Shown here piece after piece: positions 1 to 7,082 of a DNA stretch of 9,273 bases. Both the position numbers and the translations under genes were made by a program. This stretch comes from Methanobacteriota archaeon. Lineage in GTDB: Archaea > Thermoplasmatota > Poseidoniia > MGIII > CG-Epi1. Numbering within the stretch: position 1 is the first letter of the stretch; every line of letters begins with the position of its first letter. The DNA lies in the NCBI GenBank assembly GCA_003193815.1, contig PSPB01000015.1, positions 1 through 9,273 on the forward strand, written 5' to 3'. Under the pieces are notes generated by a model. The model searched no databases, was not told the origin of the DNA, and saw only the letters and a program-made list of their open reading frames with translations.

Positions 1-2280
1 CTAGACTCCCTGACCGGAGACGAGGAGCTCCGCACCGGCTGTACCTACACTGAGGCGGAGAACTGGGACCCCCAGGCGCAGATTGACGATGGCTCCTGTG
101 ATCTGGGTCTTGAAGGTTGTACGTACGAAGGCGCTGAAAACTACAATCCCTCATTCGTGGTAGACGATGGCTCCTGTGTCTTTGCCGATCCGGTCGTTGG
201 ATGTATGGACCCTGCAGCCAGCAACTACAACTCGTATGCTGAATATGACGACGACTCATGCGTGTACCTGCTTGGCTGCACATACGAGGACGCCGACAAC
301 TACGATTCGTCTGCACAGGTAGATAACGGAACCTGTGAATTTGCAGAACCGGTGACCGGCTGCATGGATGACACAGCCACTAATTACAATCAGTACGCCG
401 AGTATGATGATGATTCATGTGAATACATCTCAGGTTGCACCTACGATGATGCTGATAACTACAATTCCAGTGCAACTGTGGATGACGGGAGTTGTAATTT
501 CCCCGACCCTGTTCTTGGCTGCACGGATGATGCCGCAGCTAACTACAACCCCTACGCGACGATAGACGACGATTCCTGCTATTACCTGTACGCGAGCCTG
601 ACGAGCGAGGAGTTCAACGACTTTGCCAACCTGTTCACGGAGCAGAAAGATTTCACGCTGTGGTCGGATGACTTTGACCGCTTCGGCTCTGAAATGAAAA
701 TAAATCCGATACCTATGATGGAAGAAATGGATGAAGGCGGTGAGGGGGGCGATAATGGCACTGAAGATGATGAAGAGGAGGAAATGCCTGAAGAAATGTA
801 CATTGTCCTCGGGATGCAGAAAGATGACGCGAGTCAGATTTTCACGGCCACCTTCGGCATGGAAATGAGTATGGAGGGAGATCCCATGGAGATGGGGGCA
901 GAGGATGCTGAAGCCAAGATGTCACTCAGGATGACGTCAGTGAGACAGGGTCCCGGGTGCACCAGTGGGGACTGCACCTTGACCAACGAGGTCATGGAGG
1001 TTTCCATGTACGTTGGCTCCGAAAGTCCCGGTACAAAGATGATTATGTCGATGTACATGTTTGCCACCACCTACAGCCGTGACATGGTGCCCTACTATGG
1101 TGACCCTGTTGCCGAACTCCCGGGTGGCGGCAGTTTCTTCTTGGGGCAAAGTGAACCTGAAGAGGTCGAAATCATAAGGGATGGCGATAACGTGATGTTT
1201 TCGCCCGCTGAAATAGAGATAGAGGTCAATACCACCGTAATCTGGTACAACGATGATGATACGACCCATACCGTCACCGCTGAGGATGGAACTTTCGACT
1301 CAGGTGATATAGACCCATATAGTGAGTGGGAATACACTTTCGGAGAGGTCGGTGAGTACGCCTACTATAGTGATAAGACCGAGGACAAGCCGCCTCTTGG
1401 AGATTTAACTGGCAAGGTAGTTGTCACGGAGATAGAGCCGATTGACCTGGATTGGGATACCGAAGCGGGAGTGGGATTGGATTCCGATGACGATGGCAAG
1501 GATGACTGGATTGAATATTACGCCTATGCCTGGGATGACGAGGAAAATATGAGCATTGCCGCGACTCTGACACAGAATATCGAGACCGGTACGTTGTATC
1601 CGAGGCATCTGGAGTTCCACAATGAGACTGGCGTACCAATCATGGCTTTCGAGTTCTGGTATGGTGACGAGGTTTACATCGAGCTGAATGACGACGAAGG
1701 CCTGAATAAGTCCGCAACCCAGTTCAATTGGGACGCGGACTCTTACGATGACAACGAAACATCGCAGAACGTCTATGAGGGGACGATATCGGAGGGTAAT
1801 GGCAATTACATGCAGGAAGCCCCCAACGATGAGATGGAGATTCGGGTTCTTGAGGCGTATGAAGGCAGCGATGATGAAGGTCCCGATATGGGTGATCCCT
1901 TTGGCGGGGACGAGGAGGAAGAAGGCGGCCGGGAGAATGCCAGAGTAGTGGCTAGCATGGTCCTCTCAGATGGAGGGGACGACATGGTTGATACCGAAAC
2001 TGGCTGCCATTGGTACATCACGTGGAACGACAACGACGAAGATGGCCTTGTATCCGTGAACGACACGTACGAAATCCGTAGTGACAAGATTGACAGCGCT
2101 GGCGAGACATGCAACCGCGAGGACGAGAACGGCAACGCAACCTACGTAATCGAGTTCTTCGACCTCTGGGCCGATGCATATGTCGATGGTGCTAACCCGG
2201 CATTAGCGCCGGGCTTCGCTGGGCTGTTCGCCGTGCTGGCGCTGCTGGGGCTGGCGGGCCTGCGCCGCCGCCGGCGTTAG
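1..2280 (+). CDS. Large secreted Cys-repeat, cupredoxin-like surface protein with PGF-CTERM-like tail (5' end missing)
   Basis: The frame is open from base 1 to a TAG at 2278-2280, giving 759 residues. The true start and any signal peptide lie outside the window, and the GTG at 157 falls inside a repeat, so it is not the start. Residues 13-193 are seven Cys-X18-Cys repeats. Residues 241-265 are an Asp/Glu/Gly linker, and residues 262-362 are very Met-rich. Residues about 387-476 resemble a cupredoxin (blue-copper) fold, with a retained His423 but Ser457 where the copper Cys normally sits. Two EF-hand-like loops (494-505 and 677-688, DxDxDG pattern) suggest calcium binding. The C-terminus has Pro-Gly-Phe (737-739), a hydrophobic helix and five Arg. 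That is the architecture of a protein exported, processed by an archaeosortase and anchored at the cell surface. Function is unknown. Codon use in the body differs from the GC-rich genes downstream. Confidence 0.85.
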   Translation, partial: LDSLTGDEELRTGCTYTEAENWDPQAQIDDGSCDLGLEGCTYEGAENYNPSFVVDDGSCVFADPVVGCMDPAASNYNSYAEYDDDSCVYLLGCTYEDADNYDSSAQVDNGTCEFAEPVTGCMDDTATNYNQYAEYDDDSCEYISGCTYDDADNYNSSATVDDGSCNFPDPVLGCTDDAAANYNPYATIDDDSCYYLYASLTSEEFNDFANLFTEQKDFTLWSDDFDRFGSEMKINPIPMMEEMDEGGEGGDNGTEDDEEEEMPEEMYIVLGMQKDDASQIFTATFGMEMSMEGDPMEMGAEDAEAKMSLRMTSVRQGPGCTSGDCTLTNEVMEVSMYVGSESPGTKMIMSMYMFATTYSRDMVPYYGDPVAELPGGGSFFLGQSEPEEVEIIRDGDNVMFSPAEIEIEVNTTVIWYNDDDTTHTVTAEDGTFDSGDIDPYSEWEYTFGEVGEYAYYSDKTEDKPPLGDLTGKVVVTEIEPIDLDWDTEAGVGLDSDDDGKDDWIEYYAYAWDDEENMSIAATLTQNIETGTLYPRHLEFHNETGVPIMAFEFWYGDEVYIELNDDEGLNKSATQFNWDADSYDDNETSQNVYEGTISEGNGNYMQEAPNDEMEIRVLEAYEGSDDEGPDMGDPFGGDEEEEGGRENARVVASMVLSDGGDDMVDTETGCHWYITWNDNDEDGLVSVNDTYEIRSDKIDSAGETCNREDENGNATYVIEFFDLWADAYVDGANPALAPGFAGLFAVLALLGLAGLRRRRR
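37..579 (+). repeat. Seven Cys-X18-Cys protein repeats in alternating A/B types
   Basis: Seven units share the pattern GC-x(5)-N-[YW]-x(8)-DD or DN, then [GD]-[ST]-C, with Cys pairs at residues 14/33, 40/59, 68/87, 93/112, 121/140, 146/165 and 174/193. Spacing within a unit is always 18 residues. Type A units carry GCTY and end DDGSC or DNGTC. Type B units carry GCMD or GCTD and end DDDSC. From unit 2 onward the order is A-B-A-B-A-B with a constant 53-residue (159-bp) period, starting at 115, 274 and 433. Each unit probably forms one disulfide, and the Asp-rich end may bind calcium. Similar NYN...DDGSC repeats are, from general knowledge, frequent in secreted proteins of marine microbes. Confidence 0.9.
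2206..2277 (+). other. PGF-CTERM-like archaeosortase sorting and anchor segment
   Basis: The last 24 codons encode a Pro-Gly-Phe motif (residues 737-739), a hydrophobic helix of about 15 residues rich in Leu, Ala and Gly, and five terminal arginines. This tripartite layout matches the PGF-CTERM signal recognised by ArtA-type archaeosortases, where the helix is cut off and the new C-terminus is lipid-linked. Assignment is by pattern only, and no archaeosortase gene is present in the window. Confidence 0.72.
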
Positions 2281-3440
2281 CCGAAGCGGTCGCGAACCCG
2301 CTCGAAGAGCGAGGGTGACTCGCCGTCCAGCTCGCGCAGCTGCTCCCACGCCGCGCGCGACTTGCGGCCCGCCTTCGGGATGCGGACGTTGACGCGTACG
2401 TGCTGGTCGCCGTAGCGGCCGGCGCGGTTCAGGTCGGGCATCCCCTTGCCGCGCAGCCGCAGCACCGCGCCTGACTGGGTTCCCGCGGGCACTTTCAGCT
2501 TGACCTTACCGGCGAGCGTTGGCACCTCGATTTTCTCGCCCAGCACCGCCTGCGCCGGCGTTATCTCCAGCTCGAGCACGATTTCGGTCTCCTGCCGCTG
2601 GAAGGTGCGGTGCTGCCGGACGCTGGTGACGATGTAGAGGTCGCCTCGCGGGCCGTTGCGCGGGCCGGCCGCGCCCTGCCCGCGCAGCCGCAGCCGGTGG
2701 CCGTCGTCAATCCCGGGGGGGATGGTGAATTTGATTTTCTTCCGCGCCTCGCGAACGCCGCGCCCGCGGCAGCCGCTGCACGGCTTGTCGACGGTTTTCC
2801 CGTCGCCGCCGCACTGCGGGCACTCGCCGGTCTGGACCGTCTGCATGAAGCCGCGCCGCTGGACGTGCTGCACCATCCCGCGACCGCCGCACTGGCTGCA
2901 GGTCACGGCGCTGCCCCCTTCGGCCGCGCCGCTGCCGGAGCAGTCGCCGCACGCTTCGTCACGCGGGATAGTCACTTGATGCTCGAGGCCGCTGTAGGCC
3001 TGCTCGAGGCTCAGCGTCAGGTCGTAGCGCAGGTCTGCGCCGCGGTTGCGCGGGCCGCGCTGCCGGGCGCCCCCGCCGAAGAACTGCGAGAAGATGTCGC
3101 CCATCCCGCCGCCGCCACCGCCGCCGCCACCGCCGCCGAAGAGCTGGCCGAAAATATCCGAAATGTCGCCTTGGTGGGTGAAGTCGTCCCACGAGAAGCC
3201 GCCGCCGCCGAAGTTGACCCCTTCGTGGCCGTGGCGGTCGTAGCGCGGCCGCTTCTCGTCGTCGGCCAGCACTTCGTACGCCTCGGAGATTACCTTGAAT
3301 TTCTCCTCGGCCTCGGACTGGTTTTCGCGGTTGGCGTCGGGGTGGTATTTCCGCGCCAGTGTGCGGTACGCTTTCTTGATTTCCGCCTTCGACGCATCCC
3401 GTTTGATACCGAGCACTTTGTAGTAATCCCGCTTTGCCAT
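2277..3440 (-). CDS. dnaJ: Chaperone protein DnaJ (Hsp40, type I)
   Basis: A 387-residue co-chaperone that stimulates the ATPase of DnaK and delivers unfolded clients in the cytoplasm. All type I parts are present in order: J domain (residues 4-70) with the HPD motif at 33-35, a Gly/Phe-rich region (78-128) with a run of 11 Gly, four CxxCxGxG zinc motifs (Cys pairs 164/167, 181/184, 207/210, 221/224), and the two-part C-terminal substrate-binding domain. The ATG at 3440 is chosen because the J domain starts at once with MAKRDYY. The more upstream ATG at 3521 would add 27 non-homologous residues and run into the permease gene. No SD precedes the start, but an AT-rich box lies about 28 nt upstream. 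Neither dnaK nor grpE is adjacent. The stop codon overlaps that of the convergent surface-protein gene by 4 bp. Archaeal DnaJ of this type is generally regarded as acquired from bacteria. Confidence 0.97.
   Translation of the reverse strand: MAKRDYYKVLGIKRDASKAEIKKAYRTLARKYHPDANRENQSEAEEKFKVISEAYEVLADDEKRPRYDRHGHEGVNFGGGGFSWDDFTHQGDISDIFGQLFGGGGGGGGGGGMGDIFSQFFGGGARQRGPRNRGADLRYDLTLSLEQAYSGLEHQVTIPRDEACGDCSGSGAAEGGSAVTCSQCGGRGMVQHVQRRGFMQTVQTGECPQCGGDGKTVDKPCSGCRGRGVREARKKIKFTIPPGIDDGHRLRLRGQGAAGPRNGPRGDLYIVTSVRQHRTFQRQETEIVLELEITPAQAVLGEKIEVPTLAGKVKLKVPAGTQSGAVLRLRGKGMPDLNRAGRYGDQHVRVNVRIPKAGRKSRAAWEQLRELDGESPSLFERVRDRFG
3105..3137 (-). repeat. (GGC/GGT)11 poly-glycine triplet run in dnaJ
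   Basis: Eleven consecutive Gly codons (mostly GGC, with two GGT and one GGG) encode the poly-Gly stretch of the G/F linker (DnaJ residues 102-112). The near-perfect triplet tract is prone to replication slippage, which would change linker length without breaking the frame. Confidence 0.9.
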
Positions 3441-3464
3441 GGCGGCGGCGCTACTTCCCGGCGG

Positions 3465-3474
3465 ATTTAAGCTT
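3465..3474 (-). promoter_or_regulatory. Putative TATA box for dnaJ
   Basis: On the minus strand the only AT-rich segment in the 34-bp gap between the permease stop and dnaJ reads AAGCTTAAAT. It is centred about 28 nt before the ATG at 3440. No SD lies between it and the ATG. This fits a TATA box driving a leaderless or near-leaderless dnaJ transcript, separate from the ABC cluster. BRE and start site were not verified. Confidence 0.5.
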
Positions 3475-4365
3475 TCAGAATTGCTTGCGCTCGAGCAATC
3501 GCGCCGAGAGCAGCATAGCAACCGTCGTTAGCGCCAGCAGCACGCCGACCGCCTGCCACGGGTCAGTCGCGATGGAGACTAGTTCGGTCAGGCCCCCACT
3601 CGTGCTCTCGATGGCAAGATTAAGATCATCTGCGACGATTCCCAGATAATCCAGTCGCGGCAGCGCGAACGAGCGCAGGTAGTGCATGATGCTGAAGCGC
3701 TGTGAATCGCCGCTCGCCAGCATCACTTCCCATACCAGCCAGTAGACCAGCGAGACCGGCAGCGGCCGTTGCACCAGCGCGTTGATGAGCAGGAATATGC
3801 TGGTGTAGGCGAGCGACGCCAGCAGCAGCGTCCCGAGCACCGCGCCGAGCAGCGGCAGGTGCTCGCGCAGGCCGAAGCTGCCGCCGTGTGCCAGCAGCGC
3901 CAGATAGATGACCGTGAGCGGCGTTCCCACCGCGACGAAAGTGCCGAGAGTGCCAGCGAGCAGCTTGGGGAGCAGGATTTCGTACATCCGCACCGGTGAG
4001 GTGCGCAGCAGCTGCATCGTCTTTTGCTTGAACTCGGTGTTGAGCAATTCAGCCGCTCCCAGCAGCGCCACCAGCGCTACTACCAAGGGCAGATAGAGGT
4101 CGAAGGCGAGACCGTAGAACAGGTCGGCCATCACCGCGTGCAGCACTTCCCCTTCGAAGACGCGCACCTCGTCACCGGCGATGACCTGCGTCTCCACTTT
4201 ACCGCGGCTGTCGTACCAGAACCAGCCTGAGAGCAGCCCCGGAGTCAGCAGCAGCGCGGCGATAATCAGCGTGCTGCGCGCCAGCAGGAACTGCCGCACG
4301 CCGTCGCGGAACACCGGCCGGCCAATTTGCAGCAGCCGCGCCACTTCCTCGCCTACGCTTCCCAC
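3475..4365 (-). CDS. ABC-2 family transporter permease (second pair)
   Basis: A 296-residue integral membrane protein forming the channel half of an ABC transporter with the ATPase encoded just upstream. Hydrophobic segments lie near residues 29-50, 88-107, 131-159 (long), 170-197, 202-218 and 268-290, giving the usual six-helix ABC-2 plan. The cytoplasmic stretch after helix 2 (residues 109-126, [12 protein letters not shown] then TSPVR) matches the ABC-2/NosY-type motif, a charged turn with SP.R before the next helix. The start is GTG (4363-4365), 13 bp inside the ATPase gene, with GGGAGG six bases upstream, so translation is probably coupled. Substrate cannot be told from sequence. ABC-2 exporters move drugs, lipids, polysaccharides or peptides. 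A hydrophilic loop after helix 1 (about 51-87) is probably extracellular. Confidence 0.88.
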   Translation of the reverse strand: MGSVGEEVARLLQIGRPVFRDGVRQFLLARSTLIIAALLLTPGLLSGWFWYDSRGKVETQVIAGDEVRVFEGEVLHAVMADLFYGLAFDLYLPLVVALVALLGAAELLNTEFKQKTMQLLRTSPVRMYEILLPKLLAGTLGTFVAVGTPLTVIYLALLAHGGSFGLREHLPLLGAVLGTLLLASLAYTSIFLLINALVQRPLPVSLVYWLVWEVMLASGDSQRFSIMHYLRSFALPRLDYLGIVADDLNLAIESTSGGLTELVSIATDPWQAVGVLLALTTVAMLLSARLLERKQF

Positions 4366-5291
4366 TGCTCGCCTCCCACTAACTTCTCGTACAGCGCCTC
4401 GAGGTCCTCGCCGGGCGAATCGATGCCGTGAATCGCAATCTTCGCCTTGCGCAGCAGCGGCGGCAGCGCACGGTGGAACGCCTCGGCGTCGGTCGTATCG
4501 ACCTCGACCCAGTCGCGCTGTAGCGAGACTCCTTCGACCGACGGCTGCTCGAGTAGCAGTCGCGCCAGCTGCGGCCGCTGTCCCGCATCGGCGGGGGTCA
4601 GCCGTACTTTCTGCCGCACGTGCGGCATCAGCTTCTGGATGGCGTGGCGGTCGCCGACGGCGAGTACCTGCCCGCCCGAGAGGAAGACGATGCGGTCGGT
4701 CAGCGCCTCGACATCGTGCAGGATGTGGCTCGAGAGCAGGATGGTGCGCCCCGCGTCAGCCCAGCTCCGGATGAGTTCCATCAACAGCCGCCGCGTCGTC
4801 GGGTCGGTGCCCTGAAACGGCTCGTCCAGCACCAGCAGGTTGGGGTCGTGCGCAATCGCCCGTGCGAACTTGGCTTTCTGCCGCATCCCGCGCGAGTAGG
4901 TGCGGATGCGCCGCTCCATCGCGTCGCCGAGGCCGACGTCATCAAGCAGCGCCGCGGCGCGCTCGCCCGCTTCATCCGGGGCGACACCCTGCAGTTGCAG
5001 GAAGTGCGCGACGTATTCGCGGGCAGTCATGTGGTCGTAGAAGCAGTCGTATTCCGGGACGAAGCCGAAACGGCTGCGCAGCTCCCAGTCGCTGGCCGGA
5101 TCGCGGCCGTCGATGCGGACGCGTCCCAGCGACGGCCGTGCCAGCCCCAGCACCAGCTTCATCAGCGTGCTCTTGCCGGCGCCGTTGGGGCCGAGGATGC
5201 CGGTGATGCCCGGGCCGAGCTCGAGCGAGACGTTGGAAACCCCCTGCACCAGCCCGTAGTTCCGCGTCGCGGCCTCGAGGACGATGCTCAA
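4353..5291 (-). CDS. ABC transporter ATP-binding protein (CcmA/NatA-like, second pair)
   Basis: A 312-residue cytoplasmic ATPase that powers the ABC-2 permease starting inside its 3' end. Visible motifs are Walker A GPNGAGKST (34-42), signature YSRGMRQ (132-138), Walker B LLVLDEP (152-158), D-loop GTDP (161-164) and H-loop His189 in SSHIL. The Q-loop position carries Glu (VPE, 78-80), as in the other ATPase here. The D-loop and signature are slightly off the usual SGLDP and SGG, but all catalytic residues are present. A C-terminal extension of about 100 residues contains WVEVD and ends LEALYEKLV, a layout shared with the first ATPase. The start is TTG (5289-5291), overlapping the TGA of the preceding permease as TTGA, with GAGGTGA four bases upstream. 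No ATG or GTG alternative fits the conserved N-terminus. Substrate unknown. Confidence 0.93.
   Translation of the reverse strand: MSIVLEAATRNYGLVQGVSNVSLELGPGITGILGPNGAGKSTLMKLVLGLARPSLGRVRIDGRDPASDWELRSRFGFVPEYDCFYDHMTAREYVAHFLQLQGVAPDEAGERAAALLDDVGLGDAMERRIRTYSRGMRQKAKFARAIAHDPNLLVLDEPFQGTDPTTRRLLMELIRSWADAGRTILLSSHILHDVEALTDRIVFLSGGQVLAVGDRHAIQKLMPHVRQKVRLTPADAGQRPQLARLLLEQPSVEGVSLQRDWVEVDTTDAEAFHRALPPLLRKAKIAIHGIDSPGEDLEALYEKLVGGEQWEA
4372..4377 (-). promoter_or_regulatory. Shine-Dalgarno of second permease
   Basis: GGGAGG on the minus strand ends six bases before the GTG at 4365. It lies inside the ATPase coding sequence and supports GTG as the start of the permease. Confidence 0.7.
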
Positions 5292-6157
5292 TGGGTCACC
5301 TCAAGCCGTTGCAGCCGCAGCGTGACCGCCGAGGCGGTCGCTGCCCAGATTGCCGCCAGCAGCAGCAGCGGCGTGCGCCAGCCGAGGTCAATCCGGAAGA
5401 AAAATCCGTAGACTGTGACCCACTGCGGTGCCTCGAACATCTCGTGACCTACCATGTCAAGCAGATGCAACACCGAGAATAGCAGGATGCGCTCGTCCTG
5501 CACCAGCCCATAGCCAGTCTCGACGAGGAACGACGGGAAATAGACGGCGAGGAAGAAGCCGACCGCAGCGTAACCGCTGCGACCGGTCAGCGCCGAGCAC
5601 GCCAGCGCCAGCAGCGAGAAGGTAATCGAGACCAGTAGCCCGTAACCGACCGTTGCCAGTAGCATCCAGCGATGGTCGCCGAACCATCCCAGCGCGTAGC
5701 CGGAGTCGGTCCACTGCGCCAGCGCCAGGTAGAGGTTGGGCGCCAGTGCCGCCAGCAGGAAGAGCAGCAGCAGCGTCAGCAGCCGCGCCAGCAGGTAGTC
5801 GACGCGGGTCAGCGGCCGCGCTAGGTAGAGGTGAATGGACTGGTCGCCGAGGTCGCGCGAAACCAGCTGGCTGCCGGTGATGGCGGCGAGCAGCACCAGC
5901 TGGATGCGGATGCCACCGCCCGTCAGGTCACCGTAGAGTCGCAGGTGAATTTCCTGCGGCGTGAAGAACCCCTGTGGCATCACTATCAGCGCAATCAGCA
6001 AGGTCTGCGCCCACGCGAGGCCAATCACCAGTAGCACCCAGCGGTTGCGCACCAGTCGCTCGAACTCGCGCCAGCCCATGCCCCAGACAATGGTGCGCCG
6101 GTCGGCCAACGCAGCAGTGTAGCGGCGGTAGCGCTCCATCACGCGCGCCTCGCTCAC
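5288..6157 (-). CDS. ABC-2 family transporter permease (first pair)
   Basis: A 289-residue membrane protein, partner of the ATPase whose 3' end it overlaps. Hydrophobic segments fall near residues 40-61, 84-100, 123-148, 164-190, 195-214 and 262-282, consistent with six helices. The segment SRDLGDQSIHLYLARPLTR (100-118) is the conserved cytoplasmic turn of ABC-2 permeases, where bacterial relatives read E...GT...LS.P.SR. The start is GTG at 6155-6157, overlapping the ATPase TGA as GTGA, with GAGGTGG four bases before it. An ATG at codon 7 (6139) is a possible alternative but has no comparable SD. It is a different subfamily member from the second permease, and the two share little obvious sequence beyond the turn. 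The two pairs may act as one heteromeric exporter or as two separate ones. Substrate unknown. Confidence 0.88.
   Translation of the reverse strand: MSEARVMERYRRYTAALADRRTIVWGMGWREFERLVRNRWVLLVIGLAWAQTLLIALIVMPQGFFTPQEIHLRLYGDLTGGGIRIQLVLLAAITGSQLVSRDLGDQSIHLYLARPLTRVDYLLARLLTLLLLFLLAALAPNLYLALAQWTDSGYALGWFGDHRWMLLATVGYGLLVSITFSLLALACSALTGRSGYAAVGFFLAVYFPSFLVETGYGLVQDERILLFSVLHLLDMVGHEMFEAPQWVTVYGFFFRIDLGWRTPLLLLAAIWAATASAVTLRLQRLEVTH
5296..5302 (-). promoter_or_regulatory. Shine-Dalgarno of second ATPase
   Basis: GAGGTGA on the minus strand sits four bases before the TTG at 5291, within the last codons of the first permease. It matches the anti-SD well and supports the rare TTG start. Confidence 0.75.
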
Positions 6158-7053
6158 TTGACCACCTCGAGGTAAAGGTCCTCAAGCGCCCGCGTCGCGC
6201 GCTCCATCTGCAGCAGCGGTGCGCCGCTCTCCCCCGCGGCAGCCAGAATGGCGTCGAAGGTCTCGTCGCCGCGGAAGCCGACGCGCAGCGCCGGGCCGTG
6301 CTCCTGCCACTCCAGCTTGCGCTTGTCGAGGGCGGCGCAGAAGGCGGCGCGCGGTTCGCCGACACGTACCTCGACCCAGTCTTCGAGCCGGGCGAGCAGC
6401 GACTCGACTTGCTCTACCATCTGGAGGCGGCCCTGCGAGACGATGATGACATGGTCGCAAACCTGCTCGACGTCGTGCAGGATGTGGGTCGAGAGCAGCA
6501 CGTTGGAGTGCCCCAGCTCGGTCAGCGTGCGAATCGTGCGCAGCATCTCGCGCCGCGCCTGCGGGTCCAAGCCGGATGTGGGCTCATCTAGGATAACCAG
6601 CTCGGGGCCGTGCACAAGGCCCTGCGCCAGCTTCACCTTCTGCCGCATCCCGCCGCTGTATTCCGAGATGGGGCGATACTTCTCCTCGCCCATGCGCAGG
6701 TGGTTCAGCACTTCGTGCGTGCGCTGGATGGCTGCCTGCCGGCCCATGCCGGAAACTTGCGCCATCTCGACCACGAACTCGACCCCTGTCAGGCGGTCGG
6801 GCAGGCAGTCGTGCTCCGGCATGTAGCCGATGCGCTGCCGCAACTCGGGGCCGGCGGTGGCGACGTTCTCGCCCAGCACCGTGACCGAGCCACCGCTTGG
6901 CGCGAAGATGCCGAGCGCCAGCTTGATGAATGTCGATTTCCCGGCGCCGTTCGGCCCGAGCAGCCCAACGCGGCCTTCGGGGACCTTGACCGAGAGGCCG
7001 GCCAGCGCGGTCACCGCGCCGAATTGCTTGACAAGCCTGCGCGCCTCAATCAC
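6154..7053 (-). CDS. ABC transporter ATP-binding protein (CcmA/NatA-like, first pair)
   Basis: A 299-residue cytoplasmic ATPase. Canonical motifs are all present: Walker A GPNGAGKST (33-41), signature YSGGMRQ (132-138), Walker B LVILDEP (152-158), D-loop SGLDP (160-164) and H-loop His190 in STHIL. The Q-loop position is Glu (MPE, 78-80), a common variant in this subfamily. A C-terminal regulatory-looking region after residue about 220 contains WVEVRV and ends LEDLYLEVV, parallel to the second ATPase, so the two are probably diverged paralogs. The GTG start (7051-7053) gives the conserved MIEARRLVKQFG opening. No SD precedes it, and the 29-bp gap to ftcD holds a weak AT-rich box. It could therefore be either the first gene of its own transcript or read through from ftcD. 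The 3' end overlaps the first permease by 4 bp. Confidence 0.94.
   Translation of the reverse strand: MIEARRLVKQFGAVTALAGLSVKVPEGRVGLLGPNGAGKSTFIKLALGIFAPSGGSVTVLGENVATAGPELRQRIGYMPEHDCLPDRLTGVEFVVEMAQVSGMGRQAAIQRTHEVLNHLRMGEEKYRPISEYSGGMRQKVKLAQGLVHGPELVILDEPTSGLDPQARREMLRTIRTLTELGHSNVLLSTHILHDVEQVCDHVIIVSQGRLQMVEQVESLLARLEDWVEVRVGEPRAAFCAALDKRKLEWQEHGPALRVGFRGDETFDAILAAAGESGAPLLQMERATRALEDLYLEVVK
6162..6168 (-). promoter_or_regulatory. Shine-Dalgarno of first permease
   Basis: GAGGTGG on the minus strand lies four bases before the GTG at 6157, inside the last codons of the first ATPase. It favours this GTG over the ATG six codons further in. Confidence 0.7.
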
Positions 7054-7073
7054 GGCCGTCCAACAAGCAGGGG

Positions 7074-7079
7074 GATATT
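7074..7079 (-). promoter_or_regulatory. Weak TATA-like box before the first ABC ATPase
   Basis: In the 29-bp gap after ftcD the minus strand reads TTCAATATCC, with AATATC about 24 nt before the GTG at 7053. Spacing suits a leaderless archaeal promoter, and there is no SD. The match is weak, and it may only be chance AT content. Confidence 0.28.
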
Positions 7080-7082
7080 GAA

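Noticed and set aside
157..159. GTG at 157 as the start of the surface protein
   Set aside because: It lies in the middle of a Cys repeat, and the frame is open with two further repeats back to base 1, so the gene starts before the window.
37..591. CRISPR-like array
   Set aside because: The periodicity is in coding sequence with constant Cys spacing and diverged DNA. There are no identical direct repeats with unique spacers.
2230..2300. Rho-independent-like terminator around the convergent stops
   Set aside because: The GC-rich Arg codons can pair loosely, but I see no stable symmetrical hairpin and no T-run after it.
3046..3243. Proline-run protein on the + strand
   Set aside because: The poly-Pro is simply the reverse complement of the DnaJ poly-Gly codons.
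2610..3470. Long + strand open frame (286 codons) opposite dnaJ
   Set aside because: It is the Ala/Val-rich antisense shadow of a well-supported GC-rich dnaJ and shows no recognisable domain.
3441..3521. N-terminal extension of DnaJ to the ATG at 3521
   Set aside because: The added 27 residues have no J-domain similarity, overlap the permease gene and would leave the promoter-like box inside the coding region.
4353..5291. Degenerate or inactive second ATPase because of SRG in the signature and GTDP in the D-loop
   Set aside because: Walker A, Walker B with its catalytic Glu, and the H-loop His are intact. SRG variants are common in this ATPase subfamily, so loss of activity is not supported.
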